Positions 12,636 through 24,761 of a DNA stretch of 64,000 nt are shown here, one piece after another. The notes beneath the pieces were generated by a model, which ran no database searches, had not been told where the DNA came from, and worked only from the letters and a program-made list of their open reading frames with translations. The position numbers and the translations under genes were made by a program. Origin of the DNA: Homarus americanus (Eukaryota > Arthropoda > Malacostraca > Decapoda > Nephropidae); contig NW_024753828.1 of assembly GCF_018991925.1 (NCBI RefSeq), positions 6,601,286 to 6,665,285 of the forward strand, given 5' to 3'. Every line of letters starts with the position of its first letter. The stretch's first letter is position 1.

Positions 12636-13245
12636 ATATCACCATGAACCACCATACAATATAGCACTTGAATACCGTTGCAATATCACCATGAAACACA
12701 GTATCATGATATCACCGCGAACCACCGTACAATATGCGTGACTTCTAATATCACAGAACCACCATGTTATCACAATACTTTTGTCAATATCACCATGAAC
12801 CACCATACAATATCTGCTGAACCACATAATATCACAAAAACTATAATATCATCATGAACACCGTACAATATTACCGTGAACCATACAATTCGCGATGAAC
12901 CTATAATATCACCGTGAACCACCATACAATATCACCGGACATAGCAATATCTACGTGAACCACCGTCTGTATCACCTTGGAGCACCATTCAATATCTGCA
13001 TGAACCACCGTACAATGTCACCTGAACCACCATACAATGTCACCATGAACTACTATACAATATCTCCAGACCACCATACAATATCACCATGAACCACCGT
13101 CATTGTCTCTGTGAACCACCATACAATATCACAATGAACCACCGTACAATATCATGAATTTTTGTAATAACTGTGAACCGCCATCAGTATCACCGTGAAC
13201 CGTTACAATATAACCGTTAACCGCCATACAATATCCCATGAACCA
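12636..13245. repeat. 23-bp minisatellite
   Basis: Tandem degenerate copies of about 23 bp built on accatacaatatcacc plus atgaacc. Copies vary by substitution and by loss of part of the unit. No coding function is expected. Confidence 0.9.
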
Positions 13246-13572
13246 TTTTGCTCGGCTGTCGGCATGTTCTGGTAGGATTACACAACACCTCCGACTCTGA
13301 CAGGTGCTTCATCGAATAATATTACATTGAATGTTATGTGATGAGCTGATACTCGAACCATCACATTTTTCAGCCCTTTAGGTCATGGCTGGGCACTTTG
13401 TCACGCCTCTGAGCTGCAGCTGTAATATAGTTAGGTCCGACTAACTTTATGGCCGGGTTCTAAGTATATACATAGTCTTTGCTAAATAAAAGCCACCCAG
13501 CAGCAGCTGTGACCCAATTCTCGGTACTTCTCACTCCTTTCTCCTCCACCACCAGGTGGTGATTCACGTGGT
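13246..13572. other. Non-coding sequence before assembly gap
   Basis: No gene seen. It ends at the 100-N gap. An aataaa near 13486 could be a polyadenylation signal of an unrecognised repeat, but nothing upstream supports a transcript. Confidence 0.4.
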
Positions 13573-13672
13573 NNNNNNNNNNNNNNNNNNNNNNNNNNNN
13601 NNNNNNNNNNNNNNNNNNNNNNNNNNNNNNNNNNNNNNNNNNNNNNNNNNNNNNNNNNNNNNNNNNNNNNNN
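13573..13672. other. Assembly gap (100 N)
   Basis: Exactly 100 N, the usual placeholder for a scaffold gap of unknown size. Sequence on either side need not be adjacent in the genome. Confidence 0.98.
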
Positions 13673-14235
13673 ATGTTTCAGTTAATGCAACTTATTTTAA
13701 CATTAACGGCATTAATGGTAATACAGATTTGGCAATGCACAGCTGATTGCACCTATATCATTATTGATCAGATTCATAGTCAATATCATTATTATTAAGG
13801 TCTACTATTCGTGTGGATTGGTATTGGCTTCTTTAGCTCTGTCCTTTGTGACGACCCGGAAACAACCCTTGGTCAAACTATCGTCTGGCTGTCCCACCAC
13901 ACCATATCACCTTCATCCCCACTGTACTTCGTCACGCCTAGTAAATTGGCAACCTTGAGCCTGGCAGCACTGTTTGTAAACTTTGTGGTCAACCGACTCT
14001 CACACCCTCCCTCACTACATCCTCACTTGCCCTATGACCTCCTCCTACAGATCCCCAGCCATTACCAACACCTCTTCCCTCCCTGACCAGATATCCCTCC
14101 TCCTAGTGACAAGCATGGCACTTGACATTATTAGGGACCTGCCACACTTTGCCATAAACAGATAAATTGTACCGGGAATTTTCCTCCCACACAGTCATCA
14201 TTCTGTCACTTTATGTAACTTGCTGACAAAACCCA
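13673..14235. other. Unassigned sequence after gap
   Basis: A 91-residue frame (13811-14086, +) is open but shows no domain I recognise. Codon content is Leu/Pro/Ser/His-rich and overlapping frames are also open, so I do not call it a gene. Confidence 0.35.
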
Positions 14236-14362
14236 TGACCCTTCAGGCTTTTACTCCTTAATGCATGAGTCATAAAGGCAAGTATGAACTCCGCATGCTT
14301 CCCAGATGGGCGCTGTAAACGCTTCTGCGCTTCACCTTGCACAGGATGTAAGGGGGTGCCAA
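14236..14362 (+). repeat. SINE body fragment, inverted copy of the 19-kb repeat
   Basis: This stretch is the reverse complement, with few differences, of 19007-19163: the same block containing acgcttctgcgcttcacctt and the same ending in ggggtgcc. The copy at 19 kb carries a tRNA-like head and an A-rich tail. This one lacks the head and ends next to aaataaa, so it is a truncated sense copy. Confidence 0.65.
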
Positions 14363-14548
14363 ATAAACTAGCCCCCTCGTGGACAATCTAGAAAAATTCT
14401 AAATCTGTCGTCTGGCGTGTATTCGTTTGTGTGTCACCTCGTTGCCAGCCCGGTGAGCCGTCATTCAGAATGGCCACCTAGCCTCACCTCCCGATCGAGC
14501 AAGATGTCCTCGTTATTATGGCTCTTGACTGTACTTACAGTACAGTAT

Positions 14549-14681
14549 ATCCTAACCGTAGTCTAGAGGTTACAGCATCTTGTAATCTAGTGATCTTGTT
14601 ACTTGCTCCATATACATGTTTTACTTGATACATCTCATCATAGTAAACAAAGGATTGGCTAGTGCCAGTTTGCACTTGTCT
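14549..14681 (-). mobile_element. Short second copy of the 0.5-1.9 kb non-LTR element
   Basis: About 130 bp nearly identical to 1042-1177 in the same orientation, including the shared stretch ttgttacttgctccatatac. Truncated on both sides; it encodes only part of the pre-zinc-knuckle segment. Confidence 0.7.
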
Positions 14682-14789
14682 ACAGGCTTCAAATACTGTA
14701 CATCAACAAGTACTTTTATGTATAGAGTTTTTAGGGTTCGGTTTGACTGTCCTAGATTGTATTAAACATTGTCAGCACCATTGAAGTGT

Positions 14790-15055
14790 GTGAGTAAGCA
14801 CCAGTGAGGTGTGTGTGTGTCAGCACCATTCAGTGGAGTGTGTGAGTGTCAGGACCAGACAGTGGAGTGTGTGAGTGTCAGCACCCATCAGTGGAGTGTG
14901 TGAGTGTCAGGACCAGACAGTGGAGTGTGTGAGTGTCAGCACCCATCAGTGGAGTGTGTGAGTGTCAGGACCAGACAGTGGAGTGTGTGAGTGTCAGCAC
15001 CCATCAGTGGAGTGTATGAGTGTCAGGACCAGACATTGGAGTGTGTGAGTAATTT
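14790..15055. repeat. 29-bp minisatellite with a 58-bp higher-order period
   Basis: A 29-bp unit starting agtggagtgtgtgagtgtca alternates regularly between two endings, one with ggaccagac and one with gcacccatc. The repeating unit is therefore a 58-bp dimer, present about four times, with a degenerate start near 14790. Confidence 0.85.
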
Positions 15056-15472
15056 TCTCCATGTCTCTCGTACATGTGAAGACCCACTGATTCTAGGTAT
15101 ACAGACGCCTGAGGTAACCTTTCTCTCTGTTTCACATCATGATTAAACACATAACACTACTTTAGGTTAGGTTAGGTTTGGTTAATTTAGGTTAAGTTAC
15201 GTTTGGCTAATCTTCAGGTGAGTCAATTCCTCTTAATAATGTCACTCTTTTATTAGAAAGATTCACATTTTTCTCTCAAGGACGCAATGAACATTTTACT
15301 GTATACAGATAATTCACAACAACAACAACACCAACTGGGTACTAGAAGAGATAATGGGGCTGATAAGGAGACAGCTAGGAGATACGTGTAGCACTTATAC
15401 CCGCATCCGTGTCCATCTGAAACAATGATGACGTGTTTGTGTGTATGTGTGCAAAGTAAATATATACAGAAT

Positions 15473-15474
<2 letters not shown>

Positions 15475-15527
<53 letters not shown>
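15475..15527. repeat. (GA)n microsatellite
   Basis: About 50 bp of pure ga repeats, just upstream of the CR1/L2-like retrotransposon. Confidence 0.95.
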
Positions 15528-15530
<3 letters not shown>

Positions 15531-15689
15531 TGATAGACCCCAGTCATCATTACTCCTGTACTGTACGAGCAGGTGTACCAACTTATTTCGTCTCACGTCT
15601 CAAATTGTAGCGACGGAAAATCTAACGTTACATTCCGGAGGGACTGTACAGTACATAACCCTTTACCTACTCTCTCTCGCTCCCCCGTT

Positions 15690-16365
15690 CTCCACTGCAT
15701 TATCAATATCGTTAGTGGATTCTGTGAGACCAAACTCACTAACGATATTGACCATTTGTATAACATTCCTAATTATAATAGACACTGCGTCAACACGTGA
15801 CGACACAGTGGTGGTGTCGCCCTATATGTTGATATCAAGTATAACACTTCTGTAAGAGATGATTTAAAGGTTCAGGAGGAGTACATGGAGAGTGTTTTTA
15901 TTGAATTACGCAACGACACACGAAATATCCTAGTAGGAGTAATCTACAGAAGACCCCCACACTAATGTAAGGAATTTTCTTGATAAATTTTCGGAGCTTA
16001 TCACTATCATAAGTTCAGAGAGAAAACATTGTTACATTACAGGAGATTTCAACCTTGATCTAGTAAAATCAGAAACCGACACCTCAGTATTAGACCTTCT
16101 TGCTACCTGTCATTCTAAACTCTTCTTCAACACTATAACCAAACCCACTAGAGTAACTGCCACCTCTGCCATTGTGATAGATCATATCTGGACAAACAAC
16201 ACTCCTAACAATCTTGCAAGTGGAATTATTTATAACAATATCTCAGATCACTTCCCAGTTTTTGCCATGTATAAAACAGCCACAAGACCTGAAAGGTCTA
16301 GTAGAGTCTCCATGCAATACAGAGACTACTGCACCGACAACATGCTCCTTTTGAAAACAACCTAA
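15690..16365 (+). pseudogene. Endonuclease domain (EEP family) of the CR1/L2-like element
   Basis: Fragments in shifting frames show the hallmarks of the exonuclease-endonuclease-phosphatase fold used for target-primed reverse transcription: ETKL with an IPNY stretch near 15725-15780, GGVALYVD near 15810, VGVIYRRP near 15940, GDFNLDL near 16045 and the C-terminal SDHFPVF near 16250 that carries the catalytic Asp-His pair. A stop falls at 15801-15803 and a one-base shift near 15965. The remaining part to 16365 is open and ends at a stop just before the RT linker. Confidence 0.75.
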
Positions 16366-16409
16366 TTAATGCTAACTGGGATCTTGTCTATGCCTCCGAC
16401 AACCCTAAC

Positions 16410-18432
16410 GTGAACAGCTGCAACTTCTCTTGCATCTTCAATGCTTGGTTTGATAAATGCTTCCCGCTCAAGACTAAGTCAGTGAAAACTGTATCCATTT
16501 CCAAACCCTATATCACAAGCGAAATTAAGATAATGATAAATGAAAAACACAAACTCCAAAGGAAATTTGCAAAAAGACCCATAACTTTCGATGATGCTTA
16601 CCGAAGTATCAGAAATAGAGTAACTCAAGCAGTTAGAAACGCCAGACGTAACTATTATACAAATAAACTCCAGTCAGCAGCAGGTGACAGTAAGAAAACC
16701 TGGAATGTCATAAATTCTATTCAGAACAGGAACACTCAGCCTTCGGCCCCGCACTCAGCTTTTATGATAAATGATTCGGTTGTAACGGAACCCTCCCCCA
16801 TTGCCAACCACTTCAATGAATATTTTATTAATGTTGGCAAAAATCTTGCAGAGAGCATCCCAGATCACCTTGGGGAATTTAGAGCCTACCTGCAAAACAG
16901 ACAGCAAAATGAGCTGTTCTTATCCCCTGTCACAGCAGATGAATTACTGGCCATCATAAAAATGTCCAAAGATGCAGCAGCAGGCGAAGACAATATACCA
17001 ACGAGCATCATTAAGAAAGTAGCCCACTTATTACTACCTGTTCTCCTCCACATTTGTAACTCCTCCTTCACTAGTGGTGTCTTTCCGGATAAACTGAAAA
17101 TTGCTAAAGTTCACCCAGCATATAAAAAATCTGGGGACAAAGGTCTCTTCAAGAATTACCGCCCCATATCAGTCCTCCCAGCCTTGAGTAAGATACTGGA
17201 GAAGCTAACATGTAGTCGACTAAAGTCCCTCTGCAATGCCAATAACATCTTCACAGACTCCCAGTTTGGATTTAGAGCTAGAAGGGCGACTGAGAGTGCT
17301 CTGCTATTCTTTACTAATGACATCTTAAATTCCTTTGATGACAGTCAGTTCACAGTCGGTATATTCTTGGACCTCTCTAAAGCCTTCGATACTGTCGACC
17401 ATACCATCCTCCTTTCAAAATTGAACATTACGGCATTAGGGCCCTGTCCCACAATTGGTTTACCTCATATCTGTCCAACAAGATGCAGTATGTCTGCTAT
17501 AATAATCACCAATCTAACTCCTCGCCAATCTTGTATGGCGTCCCTCAAGGTCCAGTACTGTTTTTGTTGTACAGTAACGACATAGTCCACGCCAGCACAC
17601 TCATAAAATACAACTTATTTTCAGATGATAGTAATCTCTATGCCAGCAACTCAGACCTCCATTCCTTGATGAAAACTATGAACACCGAATTGACTAAAGT
17701 CAGGACCTGGGTAATACATAATAAACTGTCCTTAAACCTTGAGAAAACACACTACATAATCTTTCACAGAAGGAAAAACTTACCCCCAAACTTGGACCCC
17801 CTGTACCTTGATAATACAGTCATCAAACGCGAACAAAATACTAAATTCCTCGGAGTTATTGTTGATGAGAAACTTAACTGGAGAAACCACATACAAGCCA
17901 TTCACAGTAAAGTCAATAAACAGTGCAGTATCATGTATTACACTCGACAGTCACTCACTCTCACAGCAATGAACGAAATCTATCATGATCTTGTTTACCA
18001 TCACCTGATACACTATCACACACTATGAGGGCCTCTGGCTCTTCAAAAACACAATCTCTGGTTACTGCACAAAAGAGAGCTGTAAGGACAATGACCTACT
18101 TGAAAAAAACGGATCACACAAACGAAAAATTTGCTAAATTGAAAATGTTAAAATTCGAAGGTATTAACACCTACTGCTGTGCCCTCTTTGTTTACAAATA
18201 TATCAATCACTTACTTGACAATAATTATTTCCAGTTCCGGAATAATCAGAGATTCAACTTAAGGCACCCAGAGCTACTGAGACCACCCCCCATGTGCTCC
18301 TCTCAGTCCCAGACCTCCATAAAAAATAACAATGTGAAGGTGTGGAACAACTTACCCCCACCCATCCCAGCAAACACTACTCTTCCTTCCTTTAAATCAT
18401 CTCTTAAAAATTATGTATTGTCTAAGTATTAA
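16410..18432 (+). pseudogene. Reverse transcriptase and C-terminal domain of the CR1/L2-like element
   Basis: The first open part (16410-17585) includes the RT fingers and palm: YRPISVLPALSKILEKL, SQFGFR and IFLDLSKAFDTVDH with a catalytic Asp. Near 17425 a deletion shifts the frame. The second part (17483-18028) carries the GVPQG block and FSDDSN, the Asp-Asp catalytic pair. GVPQG is followed directly by PVLFLLY, about four residues shorter than the usual [13 protein letters not shown], suggesting an in-frame deletion. After a stop at 18028 the C-terminal part (to 18432) ends with VWNNLPPPI and SFKSSLKNYVL, the usual CR1-like ending. Confidence 0.85.
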
Positions 18433-18985
18433 TATTGCTTGTAATACTTACTATATTTACAGTACCTGCTTTTATTGTCCCAGTAAAACCGTTTTATCGG
18501 AAAGTATCATGTAAATAGATAAGAAATTACCATTGCAATAAACATAATTGCCAACGAGACATAATCTTGACTGCTCTGTCCTCTTGTTCAACCTTAATAC
18601 TGTACAACCCATGTTGTACTGCTCCCCATTATACTTATGTTTTTCAATTCCACTGTAATTTATGTATATACTTATAATATAAAAAAAATTAATTAAAAAA
18701 ATAATAAATAACTGAAATATATAAATATTGAAGCGATAACCATGGTAACATTATGAGATATTCTTATTACCACCATGCTGTTGTACTATTCCAGATGTTA
18801 CTAAATTTTACATAATACTTCCTTGAGATAAATGTATGTATAGTATATATCAGGTGCCTAAAAGAGAGCTCAGGTTCTCAACTGGCTCAGCCATGTTAAT
18901 ATTGTTATTATTATTCACTCTCTATCTGTGTTTATTTGGCTAAATAAACTGTTTCAATTCAACCTATGTGGTCACGCCACGACTG
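18433..18985. other. AT-rich tail region of the element and unassigned DNA
   Basis: Includes the probable 3' tail of the CR1/L2-like copy (A/T-rich at 18675-18725), then sequence without coding signal up to the poly-T that ends the next minus-strand SINE. Confidence 0.45.
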
Positions 18986-19430
18986 TAGTAGTAGTTTTTT
19001 TTTTTCATGGGCACCCCCCTACATCCTTGTGTAAGGTGAAGCGCAGAAGCGTTTACAGCGCCAAACAGGGAAGCATGCTAAATTCATGCTTGCCTTTATG
19101 TCTCATGAGTTCAGGGCGTAGAAGCCTGAAGAGTCAAGGGCGTAGAAGCCTGAAGAGTCAATGGTTTATGTCTAAGCAAGTTATTGGAAGCTCCAACAAC
19201 TTTCCGTGAATACGAATTCGCAACTCTCGATTTACAGCAGGTACCTACTTTGCTGCTAGGTGAACAGGGACCAAGGGAGGCTGGGAACTGTGTTCGAACA
19301 ACTTTCCACTAGCCCGGAATCGAACCCTTGACATCTGGCTTGTGAGGCAAGAGCGTTACCGCTCTACTCACGTATTTTCGGCCCCAGGCCCTGATGTGAG
19401 TCACTGACCTGTGCCCTGGTGGGCGAATCC
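18986..19430 (-). mobile_element. tRNA-derived SINE on the minus strand
   Basis: On the minus strand the element begins with a tRNA-like head: an A-box-like GAGTAGAGCGGTAACGC region, and a B box as the complement of ggaatcgaaccc at 19316-19327. A body of about 300 bp follows, ending in a run of A and CTA repeats (seen as gtagtagtagttttt on +). Part of the body recurs inverted at 14236-14362. The head looks like an RNA polymerase III promoter; nothing suggests a functional tRNA gene. Confidence 0.6.
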
Positions 19431-19432
19431 CG

Positions 19433-20170
<738 letters not shown>

Positions 20171-20175
<5 letters not shown>

Positions 20176-20641
20176 CGCTGGCGGTGTACCGAGCAGTTGG
20201 GATCTGCTCGGGAAAGTCTCTGGGCGCCACGCCTAACTCCTTGCAGTGCTCCCACGACAACAAGGGTGTAGCGAGAGTAGGCTGCACGTCGATCCATCCG
20301 TGACACGACCTATCGCCGTAGGTGATCTCAGCTTGAAAGAAGTCCACAGCGTCCGGCATCTGGGAACCGTCTGTATTGTAGTACTGCAGCTGCGGCGGTG
20401 GTCCCAGGTCGCGTTTGGTGAGGCCTAGTTTCTGGAGGTGCTTCAGGCCTATCACTGTAGTATCAGCGCCGGTGTCCGGTATCACCTCGATGTGACCCGA
20501 CACATCACCGTGTGTGACGGCAACGCGGATGGTAGGGGAAGGGGTAGCCCTGGGGCGTGTGGTCGAATCCACCCTTCTCATGTGACTCAGCTGCTGCTTG
20601 GGGCTGCGTGGGCCATCTGAAGGGGGCTGCGTGTGAACCAC
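20171..20641 (-). pseudogene. Retroviral-type aspartic protease segment (Ty3/gypsy)
   Basis: A 156-residue open segment with the protease active-site block VIPDTGADTTVIG (catalytic Asp-Thr-Gly) about a third of the way in, followed by WIDVQPTLATPLLSW in place of the usual second half of the fold. Its counterpart on the + strand at about 26700-27000 has LPDTGADVSVIG in the same context. The frame ends at the truncation point of the element. The protease would process Gag-Pol in an intact copy. Confidence 0.8.
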
Positions 20642-20719
20642 CCCGAGGGAAGTGCGCTGCTTTCATCCTCGTCTCGGGTTTTTGGGCTTGGGTTGGCGGC
20701 AGCACTTGTCGTTAGTGTC

Positions 20720-21898
20720 CATAGCGACCACAGGCCTGACACTTGCGGCCTCGTGCAGGGCACCTGTCTGTGTTAGACCAGTGGCCCTTACGGTCACATC
20801 CACGACACAGTGCGTCGGCGGCCGGGCATGTCGTGGGGCCATGCTCCTTTCCACAGCTGCCAAAGGGAGCACTAGGCGGAGGCGTGGAAGAACGTGCGGC
20901 AGCCTTCACGTTGTTGGCCGCCTTCTTACCCTTCTTGTATTTTGAGATAGCTCTCACAGCAGGTGGGGCCCGTAAGGCAGAGGTGGCGGACATGGTGGCC
21001 TCATATGACCGACATTCAGTCACTACCACCTGGAGTGTGGAGGAAGCGTCCAGGGGGATGAGTCGCTGCACCAACTCTTCTTGCCTGACATCTGTCAAGA
21101 TCCCGTGCTTGATCCAGGCTTCCTAACATTCCCGGTTGTGCGCCTTGCAGACGTCGATCTCCTCCGACAAACTCTTCAAACGTACAAAAAAGTCGTCAAA
21201 GGATTCATTCTCCGCCTGCTTGCAGCTGGTGAAGGCGCGGCAACGCAAGGCTTCGTTATTCCGACCTTTAACGTGTTCCTGTAAAAGGTCGAGCACATCC
21301 GTCACTGAAGATGTAGAATCAGGAGGCACTTGCAACGTGTGCTCCAAAACTCTCTGGGTCTCCAGCGACAAACACATCCGCAGTTGGATGAGCTGTTTGT
21401 ATGGAGGCATGCTGTCAAGGTCCACCATCGTGGAGTAATCTGTCCACCGCCGCCTCCACTCACGAAAAGCTGAAACGTGACGTCTGGTGAGAGGGCGGGT
21501 GGGGGTTGAACAGATGCCCTGGGAGCTGTTGGTGTAGCAAGAGTACCTGGAGGACGCTGGTGTGGTGGAGGAGGGAGGATATTGGTGCCTTGGTGCGCGA
21601 TACCTGCGAGTGAGGGAGGGTGGGTTAGGGCCAGGGTCGCCAATAGTACATCAAAACGCGACTTTTCCTCCTCTCTTCGTGTCTCCTCCCTCTGAAGTTC
21701 CATCTCTCTGCGTCCCTCGTCTCTGTCGCCCATCCACCTCAGAATTGTGGCAATGTCCGTCGCTGTAGGTGAACGATGAGGGGTGGTGGGCGCATAAGCT
21801 CCATCTGTGCCTGGTAGAGGAGAAGGTGGTGGGGAGTCGTGTCTCCCATCTTGACGTTGTCCCTTCTTACTGCCCATCCTAGTATGCTTGAACTGCAC
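20720..21898 (-). pseudogene. Gag of the minus-strand Ty3/gypsy element, frameshifted
   Basis: The start is probably at MGSKKGQRQ (about 21877) or the in-frame Met at 21898. The N-terminal part has an Arg/Glu-rich helix (REMELQREETRREEEKSR). Around 21460 the frame shifts and the capsid-like part continues with QLIQLRMCLSLETQRVLEHT. A stop follows at about 21123, and a further frame carries QEELVQRLIPLD and two or three Cys-His knuckles (LCRGCDRKGHWSNTDRC, KCQACGRYGH) that would bind RNA. The order matches the intact gag at 25.4-26.6 kb, which guided the joins. Confidence 0.8.
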
Positions 21899-22362
21899 TG
21901 TTTAGTATATAAAATGGCGCCTCATCAGCTCGAACCACATATATATGACATAAACAGCACAGAAATAAAGCATAGAGTTCACTGTTCTGTCCGTGAGTGC
22001 GTGTGTGCGTGTGTGTGTGTGTGTGTCAGAGAGCAGAGCATGGTGGTGGCTCTCGGAGGAAAGACTGTCAGTGTCTTCCTGGATGTCACACAAGAAGGGT
22101 GTACGCCTGCGTGCTCCGTGGGTACCACAAAAAAAACAGGCCAATGCTCAACTCTCAGCTCTAGACACACTAATACACTGACACTAACACTGCCACCGTC
22201 ACTAAAACGCACTGTGACAGAGCAACACTGCACGTCGCGGCGAAACACAACGCAACACAACACAACACACTTGGAGTCGACTCGCACATCGCCCATCACC
22301 CGCAGTCGCACATCGCCGGCTATCTGTCCATTGTTCACACACTTGTAAGTCCACAGATCCTA

Positions 22363-22374
22363 CTCACTGCGCCA
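22363..22374 (-). promoter_or_regulatory. Primer-binding site of the minus-strand Ty3/gypsy copy
   Basis: On the minus strand TGGCGCAGTGAG directly follows the LTR end (CTTCA). Starting with TGG right after the LTR is the expected form for pairing to a tRNA 3' end. The same 12 bases occur upstream of the + strand gag at 24750-24761. Confidence 0.7.
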
Positions 22375-22695
22375 TGAAGGTTCCAAGTGTTCCCGGAAGA
22401 AGGCAGTGATGGGTAGGGAAACACCGGGTAACACTGAAGTCCATTTATTAACGGATAGGAGAAATACAAGTGGTGACTAGCGTGTGCCATGCACGAGGCA
22501 CGGAGTCAGACTGAGACATCCTTGCCATATGGCAGCCTCGGGACAATTTTGCCACATAACACGTGCAGTGTTGCCACGTAATTATATACATAGGTGCTAC
22601 TCGGCACAGTAGCTTATGTACAAGGTTGCTACTCGGCACAGTAGCTTATGTACAAGGTTGCTACTCGGCACAGTAGCTTAGATACATAACCTACA
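22375..22695 (-). repeat. 5' LTR of the minus-strand Ty3/gypsy element
   Basis: About 321 bp. On the minus strand it starts TGTAGGTTATGTATC and ends GGAACCTTCA. It matches the + strand LTR at 24385-24673 along nearly its whole length, with point differences and one extra copy of a roughly 33-bp block (gctactgtgccgagtagcaa region: three copies here, two there). The two LTRs lie in opposite orientation. Confidence 0.85.
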
Positions 22696-24384
22696 ACGGT
22701 GGAGGAAAGTACCAGCTCATACAGTGTGGCTCTCGCTTCCTCACCGATGCTGAGTCTCGCTACGCTACCATTGAGCTGGAGCTGCTGGCAGTGGTATGGG
22801 CCTTATCGAAGTGCAAGTTTTACTTGATTGGCCTACAGCACTTCGACCTCATCGCAGACTACAGGCCCTTGGTCCCCATTCTTAATCACTATTCGCTGGA
22901 CGCCATCAAGAATCCCCGCCTCCAGCGCCTGAAGGAGAAGATTTTGGCCTTCGTCTTCACCGCTGCTTGGCGCGCAGGTAAGAAGTTGTGCATCTCGGAT
23001 GCCCTCTCCCGCTCCCCAGTCAGCAGCCCGACACCTGAAGACGAGATGCTCAGCACCGAGGCCGGTTTCTCCGTCAGCAACATCGTCACCTTGCAGGCCG
23101 TACAGTCCCTCGCCAGCACCCAGGCCTCAGTGTCGCCACCCGACAGCGATCTGGCCCTTGAGGAACTACGGACCGTGACACGCGACGACCTCTCCTACAT
23201 TCAGCTCTTGGAGAGTGTGAGGACTGGGTTCCCTCGCGATCGTTTTGACCTCCACAACGCCCTACGCCCGTATTGGAAGATACGTGAGGACCTCTACGCA
23301 GATGGGGACCTCGTCCTGTACGGTGCCCGTGTGGTCGTCCCTGCAGCTCTCCATCGTCGCGTTCTGGCCCGCTTACACAACACCCATCGTGGAGCAGAGG
23401 CCACCAAGCGCCGCGCAAGGCAGGCTGTGTACTAGCCCGGCATTGACGCGGATATCGTCAATACGGTCCGTTCCTGTGAGCCGTGCCAGATCATGCAGCC
23501 CAATCAACAGCAGGAGCCCCTCTTGTGCGACGACGAACCCACCAGGCCCTTCGAGTCCGGCTGATTTCTTCAGCACAGCTGGGAAACATTTCCTAGTTGT
23601 CGCCGACCGACTTTCTGGCTGGCCTGTGGTGGTAATCTGTGGCTCGGACACGACGTCCGCGGCCACCATTCGCCACTTCTGGCACCTCTTTCGTGACCTG
23701 GCCGTCCCCGTACGTCAACGGACGGACGGTGGGGAGTCCGCCACATCGTGTCAACACCCCACTACCCACAGTCAAACGGTCACGCTGAGGCTGCGGTCAA
23801 GGCAGTCAAGCACCTCATCCTCAAGGTGGCCCCTTCAGGCAACATAGACTGTGAGGCATTTGACAAAGGACTCCTGGAGTTACGTAATACTCCCACCCAT
23901 TCAGGACGCTCCCCTGCCCAGATCCTGTATGGTCACCCTCTCCGCTCTTGCGTTCCTGCACATGCCAAGGCCTTCGCGAAGGAGTGGCAGACCAGAGCCG
24001 AGAGCTGCGACCGCCGTGCCGCTACACGTGCCCAGGACACCAAGGCTCGGAATGACGACCGTGCCCGCCCTCTTCAGCCGCTGGAGATTGGTGCCCTTGT
24101 CCGCGTCCAGGACCCGACAACGACACGTTGGGACAAGGTGGGCATAGTGATGGGCGTCGGCCGGTCGCGGGACTACAAGGTCAGGATGCCGAGCGGCTGC
24201 GTCTGGTGGAGGAACCGCCGCTTCCTCCAGCCAGTCCCACCCCCTGCTGCTAGCCCCCTGACAGAGGACGAGTCCCCTACACCTCACGAGGATCCGTCCC
24301 ACAGTGCACCTCGACGCTCGGAGCGACTTAGGACTAAGAAATCCGCTCAAGACAAAGACTATGAGCGTGAGGGGGGGAGGGAGA
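22696..24384 (+). pseudogene. Ty3/gypsy RNase H and integrase, plus strand, broken
   Basis: From 22696 the frame gives the RT-linked RNase H (CGSRFLTDAESRYATIELEL, LIADYRPLVPILN, ISDALSRSP), then a linker and the integrase zinc-binding region (LHNTHRG; SCEPCQ). At 23433-23435 TAG replaces what is normally Trp in the VYWPG motif. Beyond it two further frame changes (about 23560 and 23740) are needed to reach the catalytic core, where the Glu-containing HYPQSNGHAEAAVKAV block is intact, and a C-terminal domain to 24388. The sequence before RNase H is missing; instead an opposite-strand LTR abuts. Confidence 0.85.
24371..24384 (+). promoter_or_regulatory. Polypurine tract
   Basis: ggggggaggggaga-type run immediately before the LTR start TGTAGG at 24385. 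This is the expected position and composition of the plus-strand primer of an LTR retrotransposon, and it fixes the LTR boundary. Confidence 0.75.
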
Positions 24385-24673
24385 TGTAGGTTATGTCTCT
24401 ATGCTACTGTGCCGAGTAGCAACCTTGTAAATATGCTACTGTGATGAGTAGCATTTATATATGTAATTACGTGGCAGCACTGCACGTGTTATGTGGCAAC
24501 ATTGCCCCGAGGCTGCCATATGGCAAGGCAGTCTCAGTCTGACTCTGTGGGCCATGCATGGCACACGTTAGTCACTACTTGTATTTCTCCTATCCGTTAA
24601 TAAATTGACTTCAGTGTTACCCGGTGTTTCCCTACCCATCACTGCCTTCTTCAGGGAACACTTGGAACCTTCA
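24385..24673 (+). repeat. 3' LTR of the plus-strand Ty3/gypsy fragment
   Basis: About 289 bp from TGTAGGTTATG to GGAACCTTCA, matching 22375-22695 in reverse complement. It includes ccgttaataaat, a plausible polyadenylation signal, near 24600. It is not followed directly by a primer-binding site, so it acts as the 3' LTR of the pol fragment and not as the 5' LTR of the next gag. Confidence 0.8.
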
Positions 24674-24749
24674 ATTTTCAAGATAACAAGTGTTTGCGTA
24701 TACTCTCAGCAGTGTAGAACATTTTGGGGGTATCAAAGACAGACATAAA

Positions 24750-24761
24750 TGGCGCAGTGAG
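24750..24761 (+). promoter_or_regulatory. Primer-binding site of the second Ty3/gypsy copy
   Basis: TGGCGCAGTGAG, identical to the site next to the minus-strand LTR. Its position about 530 bp before gag fits a 5' leader. Confidence 0.65.

Larger units (their letters stand above)
15690..18432 (+). mobile_element. CR1/L2-like non-LTR retrotransposon, nearly full ORF2, inactivated
   Basis: Successive + frames give an apurinic-like endonuclease (15690-16365), a linker, a reverse transcriptase (about 16900-17800) and a C-terminal domain to 18432. Frame breaks or stops occur near 15801, 15965, 16365, 17425 and 18028, so no functional protein can be made. A/T-rich tail sequence follows to about 18710. 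No ORF1 and no clear target duplication were seen. The domain order and the LDLSKAFDTVDH and GVPQG blocks fit the CR1/L2/jockey group; the finer clade is uncertain. Confidence 0.85.

Noticed and set aside
13811..14086. 91-codon plus-strand frame as a host gene
   Set aside because: No recognisable motif, several overlapping open frames, and no splice or promoter support; left unassigned.
21839..22348. 169-codon plus-strand frame over the LTR/leader of the minus-strand Ty3/gypsy copy
   Set aside because: Antisense shadow of LTR, primer-binding site and gag leader; no domain, and GT simple sequence near 22005-22025.
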